Shown: piece by piece, positions 24,455 to 37,255 of the stretch
Layout of the letters: each line of letters begins with the position of its first letter
Position numbering within the stretch: position 1 is the first letter of the stretch
Assembly: GCA_002007465.1 (NCBI GenBank)
Contig: LNAC01000273.1
Coordinates: forward strand, 654,799 to 718,798
Length of the DNA: 64,000 nucleotides
Direction of reading: 5' to 3'
From: Ailurus styani
Taxonomy: Eukaryota > Chordata > Mammalia > Carnivora > Ailuridae
Notes under the pieces: model-generated
What the model saw: only the letters and a program-made list of their open reading frames with translations
Told to the model about the DNA's origin: nothing
The model's database searches: none
Position numbers and translations under genes: made by a program

Positions 24455-24680
24455 CTCTTCAGAGCTAGAATGGTTACACTTAAATTCTTGCTGTCATTCA
24501 CTAGCTGCAAGGTCTTTGGCAAGTTAGTCACTCCATGTCTCAGGTTCCTTATCAGGAAAATGAAGATCCTAATGGGATCAACCAAATAGAGTAGATTACA
24601 TGAATCAATATATGGAAAACACTTAGGAAAGTGCCCAATGTCTCAAATTGGCAAATACTATGAAAGTATTAGCTTTGTTA
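24455..24680 (+). repeat. MIR, plus strand
   Basis: Good MIR order: 'cattcactagctgcaagg', 'ctttggcaagttagtcac', 'tctcaggttccttatcagg', 'aaaatgaagat', and the 3' 'gaaaacacttaggaaagtgcc'. Diverged but nearly full length. Confidence 0.75.
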
Positions 24681-24813
24681 TAATTTGCTAGTTCTTCAAG
24701 ACTAGATTTTATGTTCTATTAGGTCAGTTATCACCTGAAAATTACTAAATTGCCTTAGATGACTTCTGGACAATATGAGGATAATAGGATCTAAATTGTA
24801 GGCTTGGTCTGAT

Positions 24814-24815
<2 letters not shown>

Positions 24816-24863
<48 letters not shown>
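24816..24863. repeat. (TG)n microsatellite, about 24 units
   Basis: Uninterrupted alternating GT; a likely polymorphic marker and a Z-DNA-prone tract. Confidence 0.99.
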
Positions 24864-24864
<1 letters not shown>

Positions 24865-27044
24865 TGGGTTAAATCCAAGTAAGTGCTTGCCACTATTTTC
24901 ATCATTGTTAGTTTGTTGCAATTGCAAAGCAAGCTATTTAGGGTTTTTTTGTTGTTGTTGCTTTTTGTTTGTTTGTTTTTAGGGATATAAAAAGAATGAC
25001 TATTTTAATTCTTCCATACCATTTAAGGAATTCACACATTTGTTTACTCTGAAAAGCATGGAATTGTGTTTATGAAAACATATGAATGTTTACTATAAAT
25101 GCTTCATTCCTAAGATCTGCTTTCACATGTGCATATCAGGCATAATGATAATATTTTAACCCTGGTAAAGTATTGCATGCTATATAAATGTGTATAATGT
25201 GCCTCACAAGATCATTTTCATCCTCATGTTAATTATTTGAGCAAAATGCAAATATTTAAATGAATGAAAAAATTGATCCTATACATATTTATTTGTATCT
25301 ATTCTCAGAGTAAATTCAGTATGATTACTACAAGCATAATTTCAATTGACTTCTATGAAGAAGATTTCACAGTTACCTGAAGTAATAGCCTGCAGCTCTT
25401 ATTATGGAAAGCCCCCGAAAGGAGCTTGCAGAATCTTGGGAGGATTTCTTAAATCTTATAAAAGAGAGAGAGAGAGAGAGAGGAATAAAGTAAGAGAAGA
25501 TTTTGCCTTAAAAAGAAACCTGAAAATGCAACATTAGAAACCAAAGAGCTCTTAATCTATTGACATATCAAACTCTTACTACCCTTTCATTGTTCATTTT
25601 ATATTATTATGTGTCTCATTTCTACAGTACTTAAAAATTGCTGCATATTTTAAAGTACCAAAAACAGATGAAAATTGAGATGTAAATTTTTGTACTTTAA
25701 AAGTAGTTACAAAATTATTTCTCTGAAGTGATCCCACACTGACAAGGGGTAACATCAATGCATTAAGAGAAACTAGAATACAATATGGTGTGGTTCACCA
25801 TTGGAAAATACAAGCAAGTTAACTTAATTTTATTTCTATCAAAATGAATCTTGAAAACCACTGATTAGACATCTCCTCTTTTCAATGTATTGTTTAGAGG
25901 CTAGAGTAAAGGACAGAAGTACTGATGAAAAATAAATGGACCGAGACGGGTTTTGTGAATCCCAGATCTTGCCGTTAGTATGTTCATAAACAATACGTGA
26001 ATGTTACAGTCCAACAATTTTTTGCCATCTTTAGAATACTGTAAGCCAAAATACTTTACATAAAATGCATGTTTTTTTCTTCTTGCCTTGTTTTTCTGCT
26101 TTGTTACCTTCAAGTTATACTGTGTTTTTGATATTATAGTAACTTGGAGTTTATACCACTAAATGGGACTCTATAAAGGGCCTCTGATACTATACTTTCT
26201 TTTATTTATGTTTTTAAAATATAAAAACAATGTACCCTTGAGGATAAACAAAAACTCAGAATTGCACAATTTCAACTCATTTGCAATGTGGCTTGTTTGA
26301 CATTACATATAGTACACGTATATTACTCATAAAATAGCATTTCCAATTCTTGTACTACTTCTAGAATTTCAAAAATTTTAAGACTAGCATTTCATGACAT
26401 TTTAAGAAAATATGTAGCCTTACAGACTGCCTAACTTAATCTGGGATTTTCATGTAATTAAAAAAATTCTAGACAAAGACAAGTGAACAAAATGACTTGA
26501 GGAGTCACTTACATGGGAGACTCTCATTGCTTTTATTTTTTTGAAGAATGCCTTATCAAAATTTACCTATGAGAATGACCATTAATGATTCTATAATACT
26601 ATTTATGAACTTTCTTATAATAATCTTTATTAGCAATTTTCACCAAAAAAGTTAATTCTTTTTAAATCTTTATTCTTGTATCCTATTTTGGAGCTCCTTT
26701 GGTGGGTTGTGTTAGTCCTGCATCGAACATCATATTATACGCACACCCTGACAGACACACGCACATTCATGGACCAACAAAAACCCTGAGAAACATGGGA
26801 CAGTAATGTGAGTTACCATATATTTGGAAAATGTCTGAAAGATAAAGACAACTAGAAAAAGAACCACTCACACAGCTGTGGAAGACCTTTCCACCGTTTC
26901 CACAGACTCTCCTATCCATCCATATCCAGCAAAAGCTGAAAATGATCACTCCATTAAATCTTCTCAAAAATCCAAGATATTCTGTTTCTCACATGTGACC
27001 CTCAATAGACCTCAAGGTCTCTCTTTTGCATTCAGAACATGAGT
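24864..27044. other. Unannotated AT-rich sequence with a (GA)n run
   Basis: A (GA)n run of about 21 bp is at 25463-25483. A faint ancient-repeat feel at 25140-25260. No gene recognised. Confidence 0.5.
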
Positions 27045-27275
27045 TCTGCTTGTGGTGCTACCTAATTTGTTGTGTAGCTTTAGGCCAGCCACTTAGCCTC
27101 TTTGAACTATATTGTTTCTTACTATGAACATTTGGATTAAAATTTTGGGCTCTATTCACAGGGTTGCCGCGAAGATCCCAACGTGAAGATTAAGTCAACT
27201 CTAAACATGTATATATAGTTTATATGAGCAGTACTTAGCTAGATACATGGTATTAGATCCAAATAATTTTCATTC
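27045..27275 (+). repeat. MIR, plus strand
   Basis: 'tgtgtagctttaggccagcc', 'cacttagcctctttgaac', 'cacagggttgccgcgaag' and 'gagcagtacttagctagat' follow MIR from its core to its 3' end. Confidence 0.65.
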
Positions 27276-27582
27276 CTAGGAGTAATCCATGGTTCTTCAG
27301 CTTTTATAGACAGCTACTTCCATTTTGTTTATTTATTCTGGAACCTTTGTTTAATATTCCCATTCTGAGCAATGGGTGTTCAGCTGAGGTATTCATAAGG
27401 GAACATTTCAGGGGGGACGTCTGGAAAGGATAGGTTTTTGGGTCTCACTTTCTGTACCTGCCCTCACTGTTGAACTTTGTGGAACCTAATCAAGGGATGC
27501 CGGCTTTAGGTGCCTAAAGACAGAGGGATGAGATCCAGGCTCCTCTCTGCTTCTCAGGAAGTAAATCTCAGAGATGAAGAGA

Positions 27583-28358
27583 AAGGGGAACACTCTTCCA
27601 CTGTTGATAGGAATGCAAACTAGTGCTGCCACTCTGCAAAACAGTATAGAAGTTTCTCAAAAAGTTAAAAGTAGAACTACCCTACAATCCAGCAATTGCT
27701 CTACTAGGTATTTACCCAAAGAGTACAAAAATATTAATTCAAAGGGATGCATGCACCACGACGTTTAGAGCAGCATTATCAACAATGGCCAAGTTATGGA
27801 AAGAGCCCAAATGTCCAATGATTGATGAATAGATGAAGTTGTGGTGTATGTATATGGTGTACATATATATATATATGTGTGTGTGTGATATTATATATTT
27901 AAATATATATAAATATGAAATATTACTCAGCCATAAAAAAGAATCAAATCTTGCTATTTGCAATGATGTGGATGGAGCTAGAGAGTGTTATGATAAGCTA
28001 AACATGTCAGTCAGAGAAAGACAAATGCCATATGATTTCACTCAGATGTGGAATTTAAGAAATAAAACAAATAAACGTGAGGGGAGAAAAAGAGAGGCAA
28101 ACCAAGAAACAGTCTCTTAACCATACAGAAAAAACTGATGGTTACTGGAGGGGAGGTGGGCAGGGGGATGGGTTAAACAGGTGGTGGGTATTAAGGAAGG
28201 CATTTGTGGTGAACACCAGGGACCAGGTGTTGTATGTAAGTGATGAATCACTAAATTCTGCACCTGAAACTAATACCACACTGTATGTCAACTAGCTGGA
28301 ATTTAAATAAAAATTTGGAGAAAGTAAATAAATAAATAAAACTTAAAAAAAAAATAAA
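27583..28358 (+). mobile_element. 5'-truncated carnivore L1: ORF2 end and 3' UTR
   Basis: L1 sense order is clear: 'ggaatgcaaactagtgctgc', 'caatccagcaattgctc', 'tatttacccaaagagtac', 'gcagcattatcaacaatgg', 'atgtccaatgattgatg', 'gatgtggatggagctag', 'gatttcactcagatgtgg', 'aaactgatggttactgg', then GTAAGTGATGAATCACT and an AAATAAATAAATAAAACTTAAAA tail. A TA/TG run (27862-27890) has expanded inside it. Frames are broken; not coding. Confidence 0.93.
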
Positions 28359-31300
28359 AGGAAATGTGCCCTAGAGAAGGAGTTGCTGTGTCTGCTTGGA
28401 GTTCGGGGTTCTTTTTCCATTCTTCAAAAGCCAAAGAGTGAGGTAACTCTGAGTCCCTTCCTTTGCAACCACCACTCATCTCCTCAGGCTAAATAGCATC
28501 ATCATTCTTGGCCCTCTAAGAAATGTCTGGTTCCTCAAGACATATTTTAGATCATTTTCCTCTAGGTCCTCACCATTTCTCAGACTTATACAGGGACTGT
28601 GCCTGATCATATTGTTCTAACACCCCACAAATTCCACCACATATTAGAACAGCACCAGGGACAAAACTGTCAACAAGAGAGAGCATAGTGTCCTCAGAAT
28701 ATGGTCTAATGTGTTGTTAATCTTTTTATGGACACTGCCCTTAAGCTCTCCGGGTCAAAAGATTACACACATTTCATAAACTTTTTTGTCCTCATTATTA
28801 CGGTTACACTGTATACTATTTGAGTTGAAATTATCTGCTATTTCTGCAAACATCAACATAATTAGTGTTCTGAAAATATGCTAGTGATATGGTTTGGAAA
28901 GTTTTAAATCTTGGATTGTACACAGAGAAAAGTTAAATTTTTAATATATATGTCCAATTAATCTACAAAGCGATTCTTTAAATATTCCCATATATTCTGC
29001 CCCCAAAAATCCTTATTTTCCATTCAGGCAAAATCATGTCATAATCCAAGAATATAGAATTATTAAAGCATATAAATTCTAAAACTTGTGGCTTGTTCCT
29101 GGAAATAATTACATTGATTGAAGCACTGTGAATTTGAAGTTGAATGTTTTTGTGAGTTGCTGCAGGAGAAAACTCTTAGGCTTCATAAATCTAAATTGAG
29201 TGACTGAGGGGAAAAAAAAAAAGAAAAGGTCTATAAAGCCATGAATACCTATTCTGGTAAAGGATGCAAAGATTTCAATAAAGAAATAATTGGTAATCTT
29301 AAATTCAGTGACAGAAAATTATAAATCTGTCTCTTTTATGAAGTCTCTTGTGTGAAATATGGATGAGTTGAGGTTATAAAAAAACATGTTTACCAGCAGG
29401 AGCCTAAATCAACAGCTTTGAACATGATAGTTCAGAAAGTAACAGGGAGACACTATTCCTGACATGGGCAACACTAATATTTCTTTAATTTTTTACTTTC
29501 CCACTGTATCCCTCTCTTCTCCTGCCCTGCCATTCTGCCTTTCTCTACCTTTGCCCTTGGTTAAAATAAACCATCATAGCATTAAATCTATCTCCCAAAG
29601 TTAATTACTGCAGTTAAGTGTGAAAGCATTTAGTTGCAACACCTTCTCGATGGGTTTTAAAGACATGGTTTAATATTAGTTCCTATGGTGGTTGCTGTAC
29701 ATCTTCAATCCATAAAGACCATGTCAAGTGCTCCAAGGAATAATGAAATATTAATTTCGAGACAAAAAAATTAAGTGGCTTAAAGAAGAAGCTGTTGTCT
29801 ATCCCATGAGTGGCTTTTAAGACATATTGATATCCATGCTTTGAACATATCTATTCTTAGCCATTCAAACCACACATAATGAGCCCTAAGTAACTGCCTG
29901 CCTTCAATTGTGTAGCACACAGAGTGAAACCACCAATCCCTTCCTTCTGTCAGAGCACAGCTACGAAGAAAAGGCCCCCTTTTCTTATCTACAGTAGTGT
30001 ATTTTTGACAACATTAGGCCAATATAGAAGACCTGTTACTATCTTGTGCACACTGGAGAGGGAAAAAAAGTACATCTAATCCTTAAAGAAATAGTAACAG
30101 TCAAGTGTTTTGTGGTAAGTACATATGGATCTGGTAATGCTTTTCCATACTTATTTCATTAAATACTTTATTTGTGAAAAGAAAACCCCAAAAGCCAAAT
30201 AGAAATCTTTCCTTCCTTCATTCATTCATACAATGAATGGTCCTAGAGCATCTTCTGGGTGTTAGGGTTGATACATCAATGATCTTGGTTATCCAAAATT
30301 TAAGAAATGATGAAGATAAAAGCAGAAATAACTTGTTAAGAAATGACTTAAATGCCACTAGCACTCCAAAGATATTGAGCAATAAGAAAGTAGTTTCAGG
30401 AAGTAAAAATAATAACTTATTTTGGGTTATATATTGTGGGTTTTAAAGTTGAAAGATCCATCATAAATGTTATAATATTTTGACGATGGCATCAGCTTTT
30501 CTATTTTGCTGCCAATTTTCCTGCAAAGTAGGAGTATCGTGAATGCTTAATTGACTCTTAAATAAAAATTATTTGTAGGTGGTTTGTGGGACTAGGGTAA
30601 TATGGAAGGGTGTATAGAGGCCAATCACAATAAGGGCTTGCTGAAGCTTTAGGACAAATCTTGAAGAAGATGCTGGTGGAAAAGCTGAGTAGATACATGA
30701 ACAAGCAAGCACTTAGAAAAGCCTCAAAGCAACAAGATAAGAGGCTAGTGGAGAAACACCATTTAAAGAGTAAAGGCTTAAAGGAATCTCTTTTCTCATC
30801 AATAATTTTATAAAATATACATGGCCCATATGGATTATATGGACACATTATGTTGAGGGACATGATGTCGTGAGAATATCTTTTCTGTTAATGTTCCCAG
30901 AACTCTTTGACAGAATCAATACTCATAGTCTTAATTCACTAAATATACATCTGTCTCCAATATAATGAAAGCTTATGGAACCCAAGTTTTTAAGGCTTCC
31001 TATTTAATATTCAAGACCTAGATAAACAAACAGGATGGATACTCTGCAGATTCATTAGCCAAAGCCTGCAACACATTGCATTTAATGCTCAGAATCGGTA
31101 TCCATACTGGGATTGCTATTAGAAAGATCCACCTTTTGACTTTACAGACAGAGCATGTTTATAATCTTATGACAGTCTGAAGACACCCAGACTACCCAAG
31201 AATGTATTACTTCCAATTATCATCTGTGAATGAGATGGTCCCATCCACTCTACAGTCTCTGCTCTTTGCTTTGATGCTCTCCCTTACTGACATTTATTTG

Positions 31301-33639
31301 TCTTAAAAATTTGTCAATTTTTTCCTAAGATGATATGACAACTTCATTTCAATTTCTTTGCTGAGCTTCCATTTTAATAGTCTCACTAGGAAGCAGATTG
31401 AGGAAACAGGATTGAGCGTTGAATGATTACATCTGGACTTTTGTCCACCCACGGGTAGAAGCAACTGACAATAGTAGAAGGAGGAGAAGACTGCACAATG
31501 GCCATGCTTCATCCGCAGTGTTCACCTCTGGGTGGGCATTTGTCAGTTTCCATCTAAAAGCCAGCTAGTGTTTTTAGTGACACCTTTTCCAAGTTGTTAC
31601 TTTTAGCATCCTCTCTGTATCATGCACTGAACACAATATGTCCTCAGTAACTCATTTATTGTCACAAATTTAGCTGCACTCAAAGTATTATTATTTGTTT
31701 CTTGGAAGAATGCACCTCTGCAAGGTGAAACTGAGCTAAAAATGGGATTTTGCTTTTTTTTTTTTTTTACCTAGAGTGTTATGGGAACTCTGTATAACTT
31801 TCTGCTCAATTTTGCCGTTAACCTAAAAGTACCTTAAAAAGTAAAGTTTATTTAAAAAGCAGAGGGAAAGTAATGCTCCATTTACATAAAGAGATGACAC
31901 GTTTGCATTTTAAAAGAAGAGAGATTTGGTTTTGTGAGTCAGGTTGATATTATATTTGCCATCATTTATTCTCTGAGGTTCACTTATTAGTGAATTTAAA
32001 AATCTCAAGCAACCTTTTTCCATTGTTGTTTGCTGAATGCAGCTTTCTCTGAAGTTGGAATCACCATGCAGAAAATTGTAAGGATGTTATATGTCATTTT
32101 TCAGCCTGAACAGCTAAATGAAAGACTTTAATTGACAAGATTTTGAATTATAAAGATGGCAATGCAGAAAAATAAAATTGTGTCTTTTGGCATTTTTATG
32201 TTTATATTGCGATGTGGAAGAGAGACACCTTGAAAAGAAATGTATGAGGAAGGAGAGCATTGGAATAAGTGGGAGACCAACCTTACTGAAAAACAAACTC
32301 ACCATTGAAGACTGCTGGTTTTCTCTTTCTTACGTGTTCATGATCTATCCATGTTTTATTCACCATTTTGTTAATGAAATTTTTTTTTGTCATATCATAA
32401 TCTAGAAGACACCAAATCTAAACCAGAAATGATATTCAGTGTTAGAGCCTTAGAGTGTGTATTAATGTCAAAAGTGTATTTGATAAACTGTAAATCAAAG
32501 AATCAAACTTACTCATCAAAAAAAAAATGAGCATGGATATACTTGAGTCACACTCACCCAAACACATAGCTTAGGAGTAAGAATTTATAGAGACGGAATC
32601 TTTCTAATCTTCATCCCACATATATATTGCATGCAACCACTCAGGATTTAGAAACCAGAAAACAGAATTCACAATGTGAGACTTGGTGTTCAGAATGTTG
32701 AACAAAGAATTTGACACTGTTCATTGCTTCACAAACAGAATTTTCAGAATCCCAGACAGCCAAAGGCTCGTACTCTGCATAGAATGATATGCTTAGATCT
32801 GAGAGAAGAATTCAACAGCACTGACACTGTCTTGATGTTATAGAGTCCTACGTGGCAAATGGACTTTTCTCCCCCTAAAAAATTTTATTTCATTTCCCAA
32901 ACTATAGACTTTTAAATCTACTTAAAATCTATAGGTTTTTTTGTGTGTTTGTTTGTTGTATCAGGTGTTTTTGTAGACTAAGGTGATTCTAGGTCTGCAT
33001 AAGCTGTTTGAGGGATTCCTAAGTGCCGGGAGGGGCTAACTTGCCTCTGGTATAGTCCCAGATTCACAGAGAAAATTAGATTCCCTCACACTAGAGCAAA
33101 GATGGTAGCTCTACACAGCTGGAGTGTAAGGCATTTTCTCTCTTCTCCCCAGTTCCTTTTCAACTAGGTTAACAGTAAAAGTTGTAGACACGAAGAAAGA
33201 ACAAAATGACAGCAAATCCAGACTGCACTGGAATATTTGGTAGCTTGTGGGGCCACCTGATTTCCTTCATATTTACAATAACAGAGGAGTGTAAGAAATA
33301 ATTCCGACTCTATAAAAAATAGTCTTCTATAGATTTAAAACTGGCTGCGCGTCACTGCAGAAGAGAACAAAGCATGAGATGTTTATACACACACAAACCG
33401 AAAGAGATGACCCTGGTCCAAGATAGTACATGAAACCACAAAGAAAGAGAAGAAGCGATAAAGTGGGAATCAATATGTAAAAGTGCAAAAAGAAAAGTTT
33501 GAATTCAAATCTAAGCTGCTAAATACTGGATGAGCAGGTTCATTGTTCTCTTGAAAAAGAAATCGCTACTTCAGCATCAAGAAAGCCCCTTTAGGCTTTG
33601 ACTATTTTCACACTACCCAATTAAACCGTACCAGCGCAT
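28359..33639. other. Long TE-poor, gene-free AT-rich stretch
   Basis: No SINE, young L1 or LTR recognised over 5.3 kb. Short open frames, all under 105 codons, have no domain or splice context. Part of a larger 13.6 kb block with no lineage-specific insertions. Confidence 0.6.
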
Positions 33640-34300
33640 CCTAATGAAAGTAAACACGAAGCCGGGGTACGGGGAGGCCAAGGGGGGAATGGGGCTTGAG
33701 AGAGAGACAGAGGGGGCGGGTAGAGAGGACAAGAGGATCAAGCCTCTAGGTTTCTAACTCCTTTCTTTTTCGAAGAGCTTAGAATTGAGAGTTCCTGAAA
33801 AGCAGAGTTCTCAAACTACTAAAGAAATCCTTGTTTTCTGTTGTTTTTGCTGATTTCATTGAGTAGTATCGGTAGTCCTAGTAGAAATCTCAGAGTGATC
33901 GTTCAAACAGGAACCAAGAGAGAAGGTTAGAGGAGAAGAGAGCGAAGAAACACCCAGTGGAAGCCAAAACCAAAACAAATGGGCTACCTTGGTCAGTCCA
34001 GGTGAGTCTGTCTGAAGGGTTCCCACTCCTCCCCAACCCCAGGCAGGTTCCCGCCGCTGCCCCTGCTTTTCTCAACCGCCTGTGGCATTAACTTTTCAAA
34101 CGTGAATGTTCCAGCCAGATGCCAGGCATACTTGAGATCACTTCTGATGGGCACGATTCGCCATGCTCGTTCGCCATACAACCCGGGGGGCCTTTACTGC
34201 AACGAGAAATGCAACTTTATAAACTCGCTCTGATTTACAACTCTACAAACTCTCACAACGTCGTAATAAAGAGGCTATATGATGAAACCTGACAGGATGT
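33640..34300. promoter_or_regulatory. CpG-enriched patch, possible regulatory element
   Basis: In contrast to its AT-rich, CpG-poor surroundings, this patch holds roughly 20 CpGs, including a GGGGGCGGG Sp1-like box near 33712 and clusters CCCGCCGCTG, CACGATTCGCC and CTCGTTCGCC (34049-34178). It would probably miss formal CpG-island thresholds. A TTTATAAA sequence lies at 34216-34223. No open frame or splice signal of note. It could be an enhancer or a weak promoter of a non-coding RNA. Confidence 0.25.
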
Positions 34301-34660
34301 TAAGCTTCCTGCACAAGTGTGGACAGCTGAAGAGGCAAGAAATAATACAGTTGTCACCGGGCTGTTTCACCTCAACACGGAGCAAACAAAAAGAGCGTTG
34401 TTAATCAGTTCAACTCTTCGGCTGGGTAATCCTAAACCAGTAATTGATGAATGGGAAAACCATACGGCCTCAACTCTGTGATTCATAAAACACATGAATA
34501 TTCATACCATCGCCTTTGGTCAAGAGGCATTCTACATGCTCCTAGGCAGGCTTTGAAAGAGGAATACAAATAGTTTCTTGCTCAGCAGTAAAATACTGCT
34601 TCCCTTTTAAGGCCTATTTTCTCCTATTAAAAGTGAAGTTTAGCAATACACAGAGGACAG
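34301..34660. promoter_or_regulatory. Enhancer-like unique sequence with homeodomain/POU-like motifs
   Basis: A dense set of TAAT-type motifs: TTAATCAG (34403), GGGTAATCC (bicoid/OTX-like, 34425), GTAATTGATGAAT (34440), and the perfect 12 bp palindrome ATGAATATTCAT (34494-34505), which resembles paired POU half-sites. No repeat signature. This is what a conserved developmental enhancer looks like, but conservation was not tested. Confidence 0.25.
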
Positions 34661-35399
34661 TAAACACAGTAAATGTAGGTAAATGACAAATGGTTCTGCG
34701 GGAAGTGCTGTATTTTAGCTTTTTCATACAGCTACATTTGGAAAAATATTAAATCCGTAAAGAAAACGGAATGCTTACACTACCCGAGAAAGTGGCAATA
34801 ACACATTTTCATCCTGGAAATACTTAGTCTCTGTATCATAAGAATCACTTATTTTTCAATAAAGTCTTAACATCAGAATTTCTGATATGCTGGAGACAAA
34901 TAGTTTAGCTTGTGGATGGAACTAAAATAATTTCCAGCATAACATTGATATAAAATACACTGAAGCTCATTCTTAATAATATCAGCTTAAAAAGTACTTA
35001 AAAGTAAAGTTTATGGTATTTGTACCAATTGATTTTACCTTTAGAGAAGGTGTGGAAATTCTAGTGAAATAAACTCAACATACATATCAACACAAATCTA
35101 GGTACTAAGGCATATACATTAAAATACTATAAATACAAGTACACTTTAAGCACGTTTGCAGTTAGAGAACCTATGGGAAACCATTCATACAAAATGAAGA
35201 CTTGATTCACAGTTTTGTCTTTTCTAGAAATTGATGTTCCTGTGTGACTTCCTTAACTCAGAGCACCTGTTGCTCTATCTCATCTATGACATAAAAATCA
35301 TCTATTACTTCAGACCTCAAAGATAAAAGCAAGTGAAGAACCAAAAATAATTGAAAAGTATGGTATATTTAGCTATGTAAAAATATCAAAATGTTCAAT
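34661..35399. other. Unannotated AT-rich sequence
   Basis: No gene or recognisable repeat. Confidence 0.55.
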
Positions 35400-35600
35400 C
35401 TAAGGATATTTTACAACATTATTTAGAATACCAGCTAATAGCTGACCAAACATGGCCATCCACAAAATAAGGATTAATAAAATAAAATTAGATAAGCCCA
35501 TATGATGGAATTCTAGGCAACAATGAAAAGTCATACCTTCAAGAATATTTAATGATTTAATGGTACGTACAAATTCTCATGTTATGTATTTATTTTTGAA
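35400..35600 (+). repeat. Possible ancient L1 3'-region fragment
   Basis: 'agctaatagctgaccaaaca', 'ggccatccacaaaataagga', 'agcccatatgatggaattct' and 'aggcaacaatgaaaagtc' follow the order of old L1 'tgtccatcaa..ggattggttaaat..catacaatggaatactatgcagc' sequence. Heavily diverged. Confidence 0.4.
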
Positions 35601-35613
35601 ATGGGTTAAAATG

Positions 35614-35645
35614 CACATATATATATATATATTTATTTATTTATA

Positions 35646-35689
<44 letters not shown>
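35614..35689. repeat. (TA)n-(TTTA)n-(GT)n compound microsatellite
   Basis: ATATAT run, then TTTATTTATTTA, then 39 bp of GT. Confidence 0.97.
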
Positions 35690-35690
<1 letters not shown>

Positions 35691-36219
35691 CTAATCTACA
35701 GGTTTGGGAAGATTTTTCAATTCCCAGACTCTTCCCTGTAGTTTTCTTTAAACACATTAATTGGGCTTAACCATTCTGTTCTACTCGCTTTCTCTGAATT
35801 TCTGTTTGAGAGTTTGATTTAAAATGTCTTTTCTTTCATCATATTAGTTTTGTCTCTCTAAATCATATGCAATTTGAAGATGGGGAAAATTACATATACA
35901 AGTATATGATTTCCAATGAGGTATTGCACATACTAAAGTGTCAACATACTTTATTTGTGGTTGTTCTTTGACTTTTCTATTATTTGGATCCTAATGATAT
36001 TTAAAAATTAATTCCCCTAGCACAGCACATGGAAAGAACCTCTCTAACATGTGTGATGTTATTTTTCTTTTCAGTCTTCATCAAGAGGAAATAGAAATTA
36101 AAGTAATTCAGTGATCCATTATCTGTTTTACTGAAAACGTTTTCTACAAGGTTTATTTTACATATAAAATAGGAATAACCTTTCCTAAAAAGATAACACA
36201 AGGTTTTGCACAAAATATA
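35690..36219. other. Unannotated AT-rich sequence
   Basis: Nothing recognisable. Confidence 0.55.
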
Positions 36220-36500
36220 AAAATTCAGAGGAAATGAAAGTCTCTTGCTGACTCCTACCCTTCACAGCAATAACTATCGTTAGTAGTTTGATGTATAATT
36301 TTAGACTGTATTTAACTGTATCTAAAGCTTCCCCCACCCAACATTTTATCATGAAAATTTAAAAACATACAAAAAAATTGAAAGTACTGTACAGTAAACA
36401 TCCATATACCTGCTACTTAGATTCTGCAATGGAATTTTACTATATTATACCCAAGCTTTTTGTGTCAAAAAATTGTGCATCCTATTTCTTAATCATTAAA
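36220..36500 (-). repeat. Probable ancient L1 3' UTR fragment
   Basis: 'atttta tcatgaaaatttaaaaacat', 'ctgtacagtaaacatccata' and 'tacctgctacttagattctg' match the widely dispersed old L1 3' UTR motif 'tcatgaaaatttcaaacatac..aacccccatgtacccatcaccc' read from the minus strand. Very diverged. Confidence 0.45.
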
Positions 36501-37084
36501 TGGCTTTTATTTTACAGATACAAAAAGTATGTAATGAAAAGGAATCCTCCCATAAGAAGAAAAGAGACATTTGTGTTTTTCCCTTGTTCTCTGAGGACTT
36601 CAGCCTTGGAGGGAAACACAGTGAAAGCTTGACAGAAAGGGAAATGTGTATCCTGTCTATTTAATGAAACCCCCCAACCCAAACCAAAGAAACAGAAAAC
36701 TTTATATGTGTTCTTAAATAAAATAGGTGTTAGTGGATTGCTTTACCAAGTGCTTGTGTTTCCATAAATGTTGCCAACATCTACTGCAGTCTTCTAGGGG
36801 AAGCCCCAAAACGATGGTTTGTAAGAGCTGCAGTACATCCAGTTCTATCGCAATCGGGGCCAGAAAGCAGATATAGTTTCCTACAATTGCTTATTTATGC
36901 ATTTGCTGTCTTGGGCTGCCTACAAGCTGCATAACAAATCTTTAAACAAACTTGAGGCCAGACATTCTAGCATTCTAGAACGAAGACTTAATAGCTCTTA
37001 ATTTAGCCAATGGTAGATAGGTAAATACAGTGGGCAGAGAAATGGGAAATTTTTGAAAATGGTCTTTGTGTTTTTAGCACTGTG
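36501..37084. other. Unannotated AT-rich sequence
   Basis: Nothing recognised. The frame at 36378-36632 overlaps old repeat and has no domains. Confidence 0.5.
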
Positions 37085-37255
37085 TAGTGTGTTAAACCTA
37101 AAAGACCAATTACCTCTGTTTTCTTATCTACAGAATGTGGTTAATAGGGTGACTCTCATGAACATATTTTCAGGTCCAAATGAGACAACAATTAAAGCCT
37201 GTAAAATAGAGACTGCCATATAATAAACAATCAGTACGTATTAGTATTGGCTTCC
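37085..37255 (+). repeat. MIR, plus strand
   Basis: 'ttacctctgttttcttatct', 'acagaatgtggttaatagg', 'gactgccatataataaac' and 'atcagtacgtattagtattg' follow the MIR 3' half. Confidence 0.65.

Noticed and set aside
24816..24863. Regular short repeats as a CRISPR array
   Set aside because: Dinucleotide microsatellite with no spacers; host is a mammal.
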